DNA from: Betaproteobacteria bacterium RIFCSPLOWO2_02_FULL_68_150
GTDB taxonomy: Bacteria > Pseudomonadota > Gammaproteobacteria > Burkholderiales > SG8-39
NCBI GenBank assembly: GCA_001771975.1
Contig: MERE01000137.1
Span: 1 to 19,640, forward strand
Direction: 5' to 3'
Length of the DNA: 19,640 bases
The position numbers and the translations under genes are program-made. Positions 1-6,654 of this stretch are shown one piece after another. Within the stretch, counting starts at the first letter, position 1; every line of letters begins with the position of its first letter. Below the pieces are notes generated by a model. That model was not told where the DNA came from and ran no database searches. It saw nothing but the letters and a program-made list of their open reading frames with translations.

Positions 1-192
1 GGCAACCTCGGCTGGCTCGCTTTCTACACCGTATTCGTGGCGGCGATCGCGGTACATGCGCCGATCGGGCTGCGCCCGGTGCTCGGAGAATGGCTCCGCT
101 GGCGGGGCATGTCGCGCGAGGTCTTCCTCGTCGCGCTCGCGCTCGGCCTGGCGGCGCTGGGCATGCGCGCGGTGCTGGGGGTGTTCGGATGA
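1..192 (+). CDS. Complex II-type membrane anchor subunit (succinate dehydrogenase/fumarate reductase cytochrome b-like), 3' end only
   Basis: The window opens inside this gene; 63 codons remain before the TGA at 190-192. The visible tail has a hydrophobic stretch, then VHAPIGLRPVLGEW, a basic loop and a last hydrophobic helix ending ALGMRAVLGVFG. A histidine followed by a short Gly/Leu/Arg stretch near the end of a helix is typical of the small haem b-carrying anchors of succinate dehydrogenase/fumarate reductase, which bind quinone and hold the flavoprotein and iron-sulfur subunits on the inner membrane. The stop overlaps the start of the next gene, another small anchor, so the two are probably co-translated halves of one anchor pair. 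The flavoprotein and iron-sulfur subunits would be expected upstream, outside the window. The family call rests on a short tail and its neighbour, so it is only moderately sure. Confidence 0.6.
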   Translation, partial: GNLGWLAFYTVFVAAIAVHAPIGLRPVLGEWLRWRGMSREVFLVALALGLAALGMRAVLGVFG

Positions 193-521
193 GAGGCCAT
201 CCCGGACATTGGGCCTTTCTCGTGCACCGCGTCTCGGGTGTGCTGCTCGCTTTGTTCCTGCCGGGTCATTTCGTCGCGCTCGGGGCCGCCCTGGAAGGGG
301 AAGTGGCCATGGACGCGTTCCTGGCGTGGACTCAGCAGCCGCTCGTGAAAGTCGCCGAATGGGGCATCGTGCTGCTGCTGGGCGCACACTTGACGGGGGG
401 GTTACGCATCCTCGCGCTGGAATTCCTGCCTTGGCGGGACTGGCACAAGACCCTGGCTGCGCTGGCCGCGGGGGTATCGCTCGCCGTAGGTCTCGCGTTC
501 GCGCTGGCGTTGCAGGTTTAG
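189..521 (+). CDS. Succinate dehydrogenase/fumarate reductase cytochrome b-type membrane anchor
   Basis: A 110-residue, very hydrophobic protein with about three membrane helices. The start is the ATG that overlaps the previous gene's TGA (ATGA arrangement), typical of translational coupling. The N-terminus has HRVSGVLLALFLPGHF, the SdhC-like HRxSG signature with a second histidine one helix turn later. A later GAHLTGGLRILALEF stretch holds another conserved histidine and arginine, as in helix 2/3 of complex II anchors. Such proteins bind haem b and ubiquinone and anchor the catalytic subunits. Together with the preceding partial gene it forms a two-anchor set; the catalytic partners are probably upstream. 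A separate SdhA-like flavoprotein lies 6 kb downstream without an adjacent iron-sulfur gene. The family is reasonably clear; whether the complex works as succinate dehydrogenase, fumarate reductase or on a related acid cannot be told. Confidence 0.72.
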   Translation: MRGHPGHWAFLVHRVSGVLLALFLPGHFVALGAALEGEVAMDAFLAWTQQPLVKVAEWGIVLLLGAHLTGGLRILALEFLPWRDWHKTLAALAAGVSLAVGLAFALALQV

Positions 522-524
522 AAT
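519..524 (+). promoter_or_regulatory. Candidate -10 box before the first Bug gene
   Basis: The hexamer TAGAAT (4 or 5 of 6 against TATAAT depending on weighting) overlaps the stop codon of the anchor gene and lies 25 nt before the next ATG. The next gene has its own strong Shine-Dalgarno (GGGGAGG, about 537-543). No convincing -35 is seen. The same TAGAAT hexamer recurs before several other genes here, which supports it as a real promoter element. Confidence 0.35.
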
Positions 525-549
525 CGCCGCAACAGAGGGGAGGCATCGT

Positions 550-1512
550 ATGAAGCTGGTCAGACTGATCGTACTCGCCGCCGGCGCACTGCTTGCCGGC
601 ATTGTCCAGGCCCAATCCTGGCCGCAGAAACCGGTCAAGTTCATCGTGCCGTTCCCGCCGGGCGGGGCGACCGACATCTCGGCGCGCTTGCTTGGCCAGC
701 AATTGCAGGAAATATGGGGCCAAACGGTGGTGATCGAGAATCGCGGCGGCGCCGGGGGCGGCGTCGGCGCTACGGAAGCGGCGCGCGCTACACCCGACGG
801 CTACACGCTCTTTTTCCCCTCGGGCTCGGTGGTGACCGCGAACCAGCACGTCTACGCCAAGCTCGGCTACGACCCCGTAAAAGATTTCCTTCCCGTCACC
901 AAAGTCGTCTCCGGCCCGCAGGTGCTGGTGGTGAATGCGAATTCGCCCTACAAGACCGTGCAGGACCTGATCAACGCTGCGAAAGCGCAGCCGGGCAGGC
1001 TCAATTTCGGCCACGCCGGCATCGGCTCGCAAACGCACCTGGCGGCCGAGAACTTCGTCTCTTCAGCGCGCATCGATGCCCTCCACGTGCCCTACAAGGG
1101 CGAGGGCCCGGCGCTCAACGACCTCGTCGCGGGGCAGATCAACTTCATGGTTACCAACGTGGCGGCCGCCGTCGGTTTCATAAACCAGGGCCGCCTGCGC
1201 GCCCTCGGCGTGACGAGCAAGAGCGAGTTTCCGCTGCTGCCGGGCGTGCCGCCGATCGCGAAGACGCTGCAGGGATTCGAGAACACCGGCTGGTTCGGTA
1301 TCGTGGCGCCGGCGGGCACGCCGAAGGAGATCATCCAGAAGGTATATCGCGATACCAAGACCGCGCTCGGCTCTACGCAGCTCAAGGCGCGCATGTACGT
1401 GCAGGGGCTGCAGCCGGTCGGCGATACGCCTGACGAGATGGGGCGTGCGATGAAGGAAGAGTCGGTCCTCTGGGCGCGCATAGTGAAGGAACGCAAGATC
1501 CAGGTGAAGTGA
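550..1512 (+). CDS. Bug/TctC-family periplasmic tripartite tricarboxylate-type substrate-binding protein
   Basis: A 320-residue secreted binding protein. Residues 1-22 form a signal peptide (MKLV, hydrophobic core, cleavage after QA before QSWPQKP). The mature part opens with the Bug signature: KPVKFIVPFPPGGATDISAR, followed by GQTVVIENRGGAGG and ATPDGYTL. HVPYKGEGPALNDLVAGQI in the middle is also characteristic. Bug proteins form a Venus-flytrap that holds small carboxylates in the periplasm through the two beta-alpha loops near the first motif. No TctA/TctB membrane genes are visible nearby, as is usual for the many orphan Bug proteins of Burkholderiales. The start ATG has GGGGAGG about 7 nt upstream. 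The stop overlaps the GTG start of the fumarase alpha gene by 4 nt, so the ligand is probably the acid handled by that lyase; this is inference from context. Confidence 0.9.
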   Translation: MKLVRLIVLAAGALLAGIVQAQSWPQKPVKFIVPFPPGGATDISARLLGQQLQEIWGQTVVIENRGGAGGGVGATEAARATPDGYTLFFPSGSVVTANQHVYAKLGYDPVKDFLPVTKVVSGPQVLVVNANSPYKTVQDLINAAKAQPGRLNFGHAGIGSQTHLAAENFVSSARIDALHVPYKGEGPALNDLVAGQINFMVTNVAAAVGFINQGRLRALGVTSKSEFPLLPGVPPIAKTLQGFENTGWFGIVAPAGTPKEIIQKVYRDTKTALGSTQLKARMYVQGLQPVGDTPDEMGRAMKEESVLWARIVKERKIQVK

Positions 1513-2384
1513 AGCTCGATCTCAAGCAGGTCGAAGAGACCGCGAAGGAACTTTACATCCGGGCGCTGAAGCTCCTGCCCCCGGACCTGAAGCAGGGGTT
1601 CGATGCGCTCGCAGCGCGCGAGACGGATGCCGGCGCGCAGCGCATGCTCGGCACCATGATCGCGAACATCAAGGTCGCCGAGCAGACCGACAACCTGCTG
1701 TGCCAGGACACGGGCATCCCGATCTACAACGTCGTCATCGGGCGCGGGGTCGAAGTCGACGGGCCTGCGCTCAAACAGGCGATCCGGCGCGGCTGCGAGC
1801 GCGCCACGCGCGAGCATCCGTTCCGCTCCTCGGTGGTGCACCCGGTGACACGCTCGAACGAGCACACGAGCTGCGGCCGCGGCATCCCGGTGATCGCGCT
1901 CGATTTTTCGGAGCGCGAGGAAACGCTCGAAATCGAGATGATTCCGAAGGGCTCGGGCTCGGAAAACAATTCCTTCCTGCGCATGGCGATCCCGGCGGAG
2001 GGGAGCGACGCGATCAAGCGCTTCGTCATCGACTGCGTGCTCGAGGCGGGCGGCAAGACCTGTCCGCCGACCATCGTCGGCGTGGGCGTGGGCGGCACCG
2101 CGGATCTCTGCGTCCATCTCGCCAAGGTCGCGGCGACCCGGCCGCTCGGTTCGAGTTGCGACGACCCGGAGGGCGCGAAGCTCGAGACCGACCTGACGTG
2201 CGCGGTCAACCTGCTGGGGGTCGGGCCGCAGGGCCTCGGCGGCGACTCTACTGCGTTTGCCGTGCACGTCGAGACTGCCGCCACCCACATCACGATGAAT
2301 CCCGTTGCGGTCAACATGCAATGCCACTCGGCACGGCGTGCGCGCGCGACTTTCCGGCCCGGAGGCGTCGAGTATGGCTATTAG
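1509..2384 (+). CDS. Class I fumarase / L(+)-tartrate dehydratase-type hydro-lyase, alpha (iron-sulfur) subunit
   Basis: A 291-residue protein matching the N-terminal half of class I fumarases (FumA/TtdA type), which carry a [4Fe-4S] cluster and reversibly add or remove water from C4-dicarboxylates. The three cluster cysteines are visible: Cys65 in LCQDTG, Cys185 in KTCPP, and Cys272 in NMQCHSARR. Also present are the GSGSENNS, VGVGVGGT and GPQGLGG stretches of the family. The start is GTG at 1509, overlapping the Bug stop (GTGA), which gives a full-length N-terminus. The beta subunit follows, but a secreted chalcone-isomerase-like gene, overlapping this one by 11 nt, sits between them. Fumarase, tartrate dehydratase or a related acid lyase are all possible; sequence alone does not decide. 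Tight coupling to Bug suggests an imported acid rather than TCA-cycle housekeeping. Confidence 0.88.
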   Translation: MKLDLKQVEETAKELYIRALKLLPPDLKQGFDALAARETDAGAQRMLGTMIANIKVAEQTDNLLCQDTGIPIYNVVIGRGVEVDGPALKQAIRRGCERATREHPFRSSVVHPVTRSNEHTSCGRGIPVIALDFSEREETLEIEMIPKGSGSENNSFLRMAIPAEGSDAIKRFVIDCVLEAGGKTCPPTIVGVGVGGTADLCVHLAKVAATRPLGSSCDDPEGAKLETDLTCAVNLLGVGPQGLGGDSTAFAVHVETAATHITMNPVAVNMQCHSARRARATFRPGGVEYGY

Positions 2385-2949
2385 GATTTTGCTGACGCTC
2401 ATGCTGTTGCTCGCGGCGCTGCCGCTGCGGGCTGCCGAGGTGGCGGGCGTGAAATTCGCGGACCGGGCGCAGGCTGGCGCCGCCGAGCTGGTGCTGAATG
2501 GCGCCGGACTGCGCAAGCGCTTTGTCTTCCAGGTTTATGCGATGGGGCTCTACCTGACGGGAAAGAGGCCGGTCGCTGCCGATGCGATTGCGCTGGCTGG
2601 ACCGAAACGCATCGCGATTCACATGCTGCGCGACGTCGACGCGGCAGAGTTCGGTGAGGCGCTGGCCTCCGGCATGCGCGCCAATCACGACGAGGCCGCG
2701 ATGAAGGCGCTCGAGCCGCGCATCGCCCAGCTCGGCGCGATCATGGAGGAGTTGAAGGAAGCGAAGAAGGGCATGTCGATCGTGCTCGACCTGCAGCCGG
2801 GCGCCGGCACCGTGGTGAGCGTCGATGGCAAGGCGCGCGGCAAGCCGATCGCGGGCGATGATTTCGCCCGCGCCTTGCTCAGGATCTGGCTGGGCGACCA
2901 ACCGGTACAGGACGATCTCAAGCGGGCGCTGCTCGGGCAGCCGCAATAG
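2374..2949 (+). CDS. Secreted chalcone isomerase-fold (CHI-like) protein
   Basis: A 191-residue protein with a clear signal peptide (MAIRILLTLMLLLAALPLRA, then AEVAG). The mature part reads VAGVKFADRAQAG, then GAGLRKRFVFQVYAMGLYL and IAIHMLRDVDAAEF, the pattern of the bacterial chalcone isomerase-like family. Members have the CHI fold, but the enzyme activity of the plant proteins is not established for them; fatty-acid binding or a periplasmic role is only a possibility. The ATG at 2374 is preceded by GGAGG (2361-2365) inside the fumarase alpha gene and overlaps that gene by 11 nt. The fumarase beta gene begins 4 nt after its stop. Its position between two subunits of one enzyme is the odd feature: the lyase is cytoplasmic and this protein is exported. 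Family call fairly sure, function unknown. Confidence 0.82.
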   Translation: MAIRILLTLMLLLAALPLRAAEVAGVKFADRAQAGAAELVLNGAGLRKRFVFQVYAMGLYLTGKRPVAADAIALAGPKRIAIHMLRDVDAAEFGEALASGMRANHDEAAMKALEPRIAQLGAIMEELKEAKKGMSIVLDLQPGAGTVVSVDGKARGKPIAGDDFARALLRIWLGDQPVQDDLKRALLGQPQ

Positions 2950-2953
2950 GACC

Positions 2954-3565
2954 GTGGCGCACTACGAATTCACCATGCCGGTCACCGAGGCCGAGGTGCG
3001 TGCTCTGCGCGTGAACGACACGGTGACGCTGCAGGGCACGCTCTACGGCATCCGCGACGCGACCCAGATCAGCCTCTTCGACCGCGGCCGCACGACACGC
3101 TTCGACCTGCGCGGCCACGCCGTCATCCATACCGCGCCGAACGTGAAGAGGGTCGAGCGCTCGGCCGCGTTTCCCGCGGGATACGCGCCGCTGTGCGTAG
3201 GCACCACGACCAGCGACCGCATGGAGCGTTTCACCGAGCCCCTGATGCAGCGCTGCGGCGTGCGCCTGATTATCGGCAAGGGCGGCCTGCGCGAGGGTTC
3301 GCTCGCCGCTTTCGGCGGACTGGGTGGCGCCTATCTCGCCATCATCGGCGGCACCGCGGCGCTCGAGACCACCTGGATCGAGGCGATCGAGGACGTCGAT
3401 CTCGACGACCTCAACCCGGAGTCGCTGTGGAAGTTCCGCGTCAAGGGGTTCGGCCCGCTGCTGGTCGGCATGGACAGCCATGGCGCGAGCCTTTACGCCG
3501 ACGTGAGGCGCCACGCTCTAGAGCGGCGCGCCGCGGCACTCGGCTCCCTCGGCGTCAAGTCGTAG
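2954..3565 (+). CDS. Class I fumarase / tartrate dehydratase-type hydro-lyase, beta subunit (diverged)
   Basis: A 203-residue protein matching the C-terminal half of class I fumarases (TtdB-like). Family motifs seen: VNDTVTLQGTL near the N-terminus, CVGTTTSDRM (family GPTTSxRM), GVRLIIGKGG with the conserved lysine, and PESLWKFRVKGFGPLLV followed by MDSHG. The GTG at 2954 was chosen because it lies 4 nt after the previous stop and keeps the YEFTMPVT strand seen in homologues; ATG at 2975 is the alternative. The usual RDxxH(K/R)R catalytic motif after the first strand is replaced by IRDATQISLFDRG: the Arg-Asp pair stays but the histidine and following basic residue are gone. The conserved Pro in GPTTS is Thr here. 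This may mean another substrate or altered activity. It pairs with the alpha subunit at 1509-2384. Confidence 0.83.
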   Translation: MAHYEFTMPVTEAEVRALRVNDTVTLQGTLYGIRDATQISLFDRGRTTRFDLRGHAVIHTAPNVKRVERSAAFPAGYAPLCVGTTTSDRMERFTEPLMQRCGVRLIIGKGGLREGSLAAFGGLGGAYLAIIGGTAALETTWIEAIEDVDLDDLNPESLWKFRVKGFGPLLVGMDSHGASLYADVRRHALERRAAALGSLGVKS

Positions 3566-3570
3566 TCCGG

Positions 3571-3576
3571 TAGAAT
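3571..3576 (+). promoter_or_regulatory. Candidate -10 box for the TAXI-TRAP operon
   Basis: TAGAAT begins 6 nt after the fumarase beta stop and 28 nt before the ATG of the binding protein gene. A clean Shine-Dalgarno AAGGAG (about 3588-3593) follows, so a transcript starting near 3583 would have a normal short leader. No strong -35 hexamer was found. Confidence 0.4.
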
Positions 3577-3598
3577 TGCATCGACCCAAGGAGACCCC

Positions 3599-4561
3599 AT
3601 GAAGATCCTGCAACGATTGGCCCGATTCGCGACCCTGCTGCTGGCGAGCGCTGCGCTGCCTGCCGCCGCGCAGAACATCTCGATCGGCACCGGCGGCACC
3701 GGCGGCGTCTACTATCCGCTCGGCGGCGGCATGGCCGCGGTGCTGTCCAAGTACGTGTCCGGCATGCAGGCTACGGCCGAAGTGACGGGCGGCTCGGTCG
3801 CCAACCTGCAGTTGATCAACACCGGCAAGCCCTATATCGCGCTCACCATGGCCGACGCCACGCTCGACGCCTACAAAGGCCAGGACAAATTCACCGGCAA
3901 GCCGGTGCCCGTCCGCACCCTGGCTGTGCTCTACCCCAACCGCATGCACGTGGTATCCGTCGAGGGCACCGGGGTGACGAAGATTTCGGACCTGAAGGGC
4001 AAACGCGTCTCCACGGGCTCGGGCGGCAGCGCAACCGAGGTGATGGCGTTCCGCGTCATCGAAGCAGCGGGCCTGGACAAGGACAAGGACATGAAGCGCG
4101 AGCGGCTCGGGGTCGCCGAGTCGGTGAATGCGCTCAAGGACCGCAAGATCGACGCCTTCTTCTGGGTGGGTGGCCTGCCCACCGCGGCGGTCACGGACCT
4201 GGCCAACTCGCCCGGCCAGAAAATCAGGATGATCGATCATGCAGAGCTGGTGCCGGCGATGAACAAGAAATACGGCAATCTCTACATCAAGGACGTGATC
4301 GCGAAGGACTTCTACAAGGGCATGGCGGCCGACAACCACCAGGCCACGGTGATGAACCTGCTGGTCGCGCACCAGGGCATGGACGACAAGACTGCGTACA
4401 ACATCGTCAAGACCATCTTCGACAAGCGCGACGAGCTGATCCGCGCCCACAAGGAAGCCGAGAACATCAAGCTCGAGAACCAGAACACCGAGGCCTCCTC
4501 GGTGCCCTGGCACCCCGGCGCCATCAAGTACTTCGCGGAACGCGGCATCAAGATCAACTGA
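3599..4561 (+). CDS. TAXI-family TRAP transporter solute-binding protein
   Basis: A 320-residue periplasmic protein with a signal peptide at residues 1-25 (cleavage after PAAA, before QNISIG). The mature start NISIGTGGTGGVYYPLGGG is the hallmark of the TAXI group (TRAP-associated extracytoplasmic immunogenic proteins). Other family features are EVTGGSVANLQLINTG and the lobe-2 stretch ISDLKGKRVSTGSGGS. It captures a small organic acid or amino acid such as glutamate or a dicarboxylate and delivers it to the membrane component encoded next. Translation begins at ATG 3599 with AAGGAG 6 nt upstream. A stable hairpin lies between this gene and the permease gene, consistent with making more binding protein than permease. 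The ligand cannot be deduced. Confidence 0.92.
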   Translation: MKILQRLARFATLLLASAALPAAAQNISIGTGGTGGVYYPLGGGMAAVLSKYVSGMQATAEVTGGSVANLQLINTGKPYIALTMADATLDAYKGQDKFTGKPVPVRTLAVLYPNRMHVVSVEGTGVTKISDLKGKRVSTGSGGSATEVMAFRVIEAAGLDKDKDMKRERLGVAESVNALKDRKIDAFFWVGGLPTAAVTDLANSPGQKIRMIDHAELVPAMNKKYGNLYIKDVIAKDFYKGMAADNHQATVMNLLVAHQGMDDKTAYNIVKTIFDKRDELIRAHKEAENIKLENQNTEASSVPWHPGAIKYFAERGIKIN

Positions 4562-4575
4562 GGCTGCGCCACGCC

Positions 4576-4606
4576 AAAGCCCCGTCCAGCCTGCTGGCGG
4601 GGCTTT
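4576..4606 (+). terminator. Intercistronic hairpin between TAXI protein and TRAP permease
   Basis: A near-perfect inverted repeat: AAAGCCCCG (4576-4584) pairs with CGGGGCTTT (4598-4606), and inside it CCAG (4586-4589) pairs with CTGG (4594-4597), leaving a four-base loop. Only CCATTT follows, so it is a weak intrinsic terminator or attenuator, or an mRNA 3'-end stabiliser, rather than a full stop. It lies 15 nt after the binding protein gene and 17 nt before the permease ATG. Confidence 0.7.
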
Positions 4607-4623
4607 CCATTTGAAGGGCAGCG

Positions 4624-6654
4624 ATGAGCGAAGACGTCACGCTACTGCACCAGCCTGCGGCCGAAATCAGCGCGCAAGCGCTGCAGCGGGCCGAGGAGAT
4701 GATCGAGCGCGAAGAGGGCGTCCACAACAAGCTCTCGGGGTGGCTCGCCGCGTTCGTCGCCGCGGTGGCAGTGGGCAGTTCGCTGTTCCATTTGTACGCC
4801 GCCTACGCCATCGTGCGGCCCGAACACCTGCGCGCGATCCACGTCGCGCTGGTGCTGTTCCTCACCTTTCTCGTCTTCCCGGTGGCGCGGCGCTACAAGA
4901 ACCGCGTCCGGTGGTGGGATTGGCTGCTCGCGGTGGCCGGCGTGGCGAGCGCCGTCTACCTGATCGCGGGCGGCGACGACTTCTTCGACCGCTCGATCGT
5001 GCCGAACACCTGGGACATCGTGTTCGGCGTCGGCCTCGCGCTGCTGATCCTCGAGGCGATGCGGCGTACCACCGGCTGGATCATGCCATTCGTGACGATC
5101 TGCTTCCTTCTCTACGCCTTCTTCGGCGAATACCTGCCGGCGCCGTGGACTCACAAGGGTTACGAGATCCCGCGTCTGGTGGGCCACATGTACATGACGC
5201 TGGAGGGGATCTACGGCACCGCGGTCAATGTGTCTTCGACGCTCATCATCCTGTTCACCATCTACGGCGCGTTCCTGCAGTTCTCGGGCGCGGGCAAGTT
5301 TTTCATCGATTTCTCCTTCTCGGCCATGGGTGGCAAGCCGACCGGCGCCGGGCGCACGGTGACGCTGGCCTCGTTCCTGCTCGGCGGCCCGTCGGGCTCG
5401 GGCGTGGCGACCACGGTGACGCTGGGCGCGGTGGCGGCGCCGATGCTCGCCAAGGTCGGCTACGGCAAGAACGAGGCGGGCGGACTGCTGGCGGCAGGGG
5501 GGCTGGGCGCGATCATTTCGCCTCCGGTGCTCGGCGCGGCGGCATTCCTGATCGCGGAATTCCTCAAGATCTCGTACCTCGACGTGCTGCTGATGGCGGT
5601 GATCCCGACCTGCCTTTATTACCTGACGCTGTTCCTGATGGTCGAGATCGACGTGCGCAAGTTCGGCATGAAGGACGTGGTGTTCGAGCAGGTCGAGTCG
5701 GCCTGGAGCCTGACCACGAAATACTGGTTCCACTTCTTTTCGCTGGTGTCGATCGTCGCTTTCATGCTGATGGGCTTTTCGCCGGAGCTGTCGGTATTCT
5801 GGGCGACGGTGGTGTCCTTCGGCACCAGTTTCCTGCGCCGCGACTGCGCGCTCATCTCCTATGACCTGTTCAGCGGCCGCGAGCCGTTGGTGCGCGCATT
5901 CTTCGGCTGCGGGCTGTTCAAGGCGCTCGACGGCGGCTCCCGCGCGGTGCTCAACGTCGCCGCGACCTGTGCCGGCGCGGGCCTCATCGTGGGCGTGGTG
6001 ACGCTTACCGGCCTCGGGCTGAAGTTCAGCTCGATCGTGCTGGCGTACGCCGGGAATTCGCTCCTGCTCACTGCGATCTACACCGCGCTCATCGTCTGGA
6101 TCGTGGGCCTCGCCGTGCCGGTGACGGCGAGCTACATCATCTGCGCGGTGATCGCCGCGCCGGCGCTGATCGCGCTCAAGGTGCCGGAGTACGCGGCGCA
6201 CATGTTCATCTTCTACTACGCGGTGCTCTCGGAAGTCTCGCCGCCCACGGCGCTGTCGCCCTTCGCGGCGGCCGCGATCACGGGCGGCGATCCTTACAAG
6301 ACCACGCTGCAGACCTGGAAGTACACGACGCCGGCGTTCCTCGTGCCGTTCATGTTCGTGCTCGATCCGAGCGGCACGGGGCTGCTGCTCACGGGGTCGT
6401 TCAAGACCCTGGAGTCGGCCAACTGGGGCTCTATCGCACTGGTCACCTTCACTGCGGCAGTCGGCATCATGGCGCTGGCGGGAGGTTTCCAGGGCTGGCT
6501 GTTCAAGCGCACGCCCTGGCATGAGCGCTCGATGCTGATCACCGCCGGCGTGCTGCTCGTCTATCCCAAGCCCCTGTTCGACGCGATCGGCCTTGCCCTG
6601 GTGGCGGTGGTGCTCGCGAGCCAGTACCTTCGCAAGTCCGATGCGCCGGCTTGA
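4624..6654 (+). CDS. TRAP transporter permease, fused 4TM/12TM (DctQM-type) protein
   Basis: A 676-residue inner-membrane protein combining the small (DctQ-like) and large (DctM-like) TRAP subunits in one chain, the usual arrangement for TAXI-type TRAP systems. After a soluble, charged N-terminus of about 45 residues come about four helices, then a long DctM-like block. Within it are TLASFLLGGPSGSGVATTV and GLLAAGGLGAIISPPVLGAA, the repeat loops that carry ion and substrate, and a second copy near VSPPTALSPFAAAAITGGDP. TRAP transporters are secondary importers driven by a sodium gradient and fed by the periplasmic binding protein, here the gene just upstream. ATG 4624 follows a weak ribosome site. 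The 3' end overlaps the flavoprotein gene by 14 nt, so import and the flavoprotein reaction are likely linked. Confidence 0.93.
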   Translation: MSEDVTLLHQPAAEISAQALQRAEEMIEREEGVHNKLSGWLAAFVAAVAVGSSLFHLYAAYAIVRPEHLRAIHVALVLFLTFLVFPVARRYKNRVRWWDWLLAVAGVASAVYLIAGGDDFFDRSIVPNTWDIVFGVGLALLILEAMRRTTGWIMPFVTICFLLYAFFGEYLPAPWTHKGYEIPRLVGHMYMTLEGIYGTAVNVSSTLIILFTIYGAFLQFSGAGKFFIDFSFSAMGGKPTGAGRTVTLASFLLGGPSGSGVATTVTLGAVAAPMLAKVGYGKNEAGGLLAAGGLGAIISPPVLGAAAFLIAEFLKISYLDVLLMAVIPTCLYYLTLFLMVEIDVRKFGMKDVVFEQVESAWSLTTKYWFHFFSLVSIVAFMLMGFSPELSVFWATVVSFGTSFLRRDCALISYDLFSGREPLVRAFFGCGLFKALDGGSRAVLNVAATCAGAGLIVGVVTLTGLGLKFSSIVLAYAGNSLLLTAIYTALIVWIVGLAVPVTASYIICAVIAAPALIALKVPEYAAHMFIFYYAVLSEVSPPTALSPFAAAAITGGDPYKTTLQTWKYTTPAFLVPFMFVLDPSGTGLLLTGSFKTLESANWGSIALVTFTAAVGIMALAGGFQGWLFKRTPWHERSMLITAGVLLVYPKPLFDAIGLALVAVVLASQYLRKSDAPA

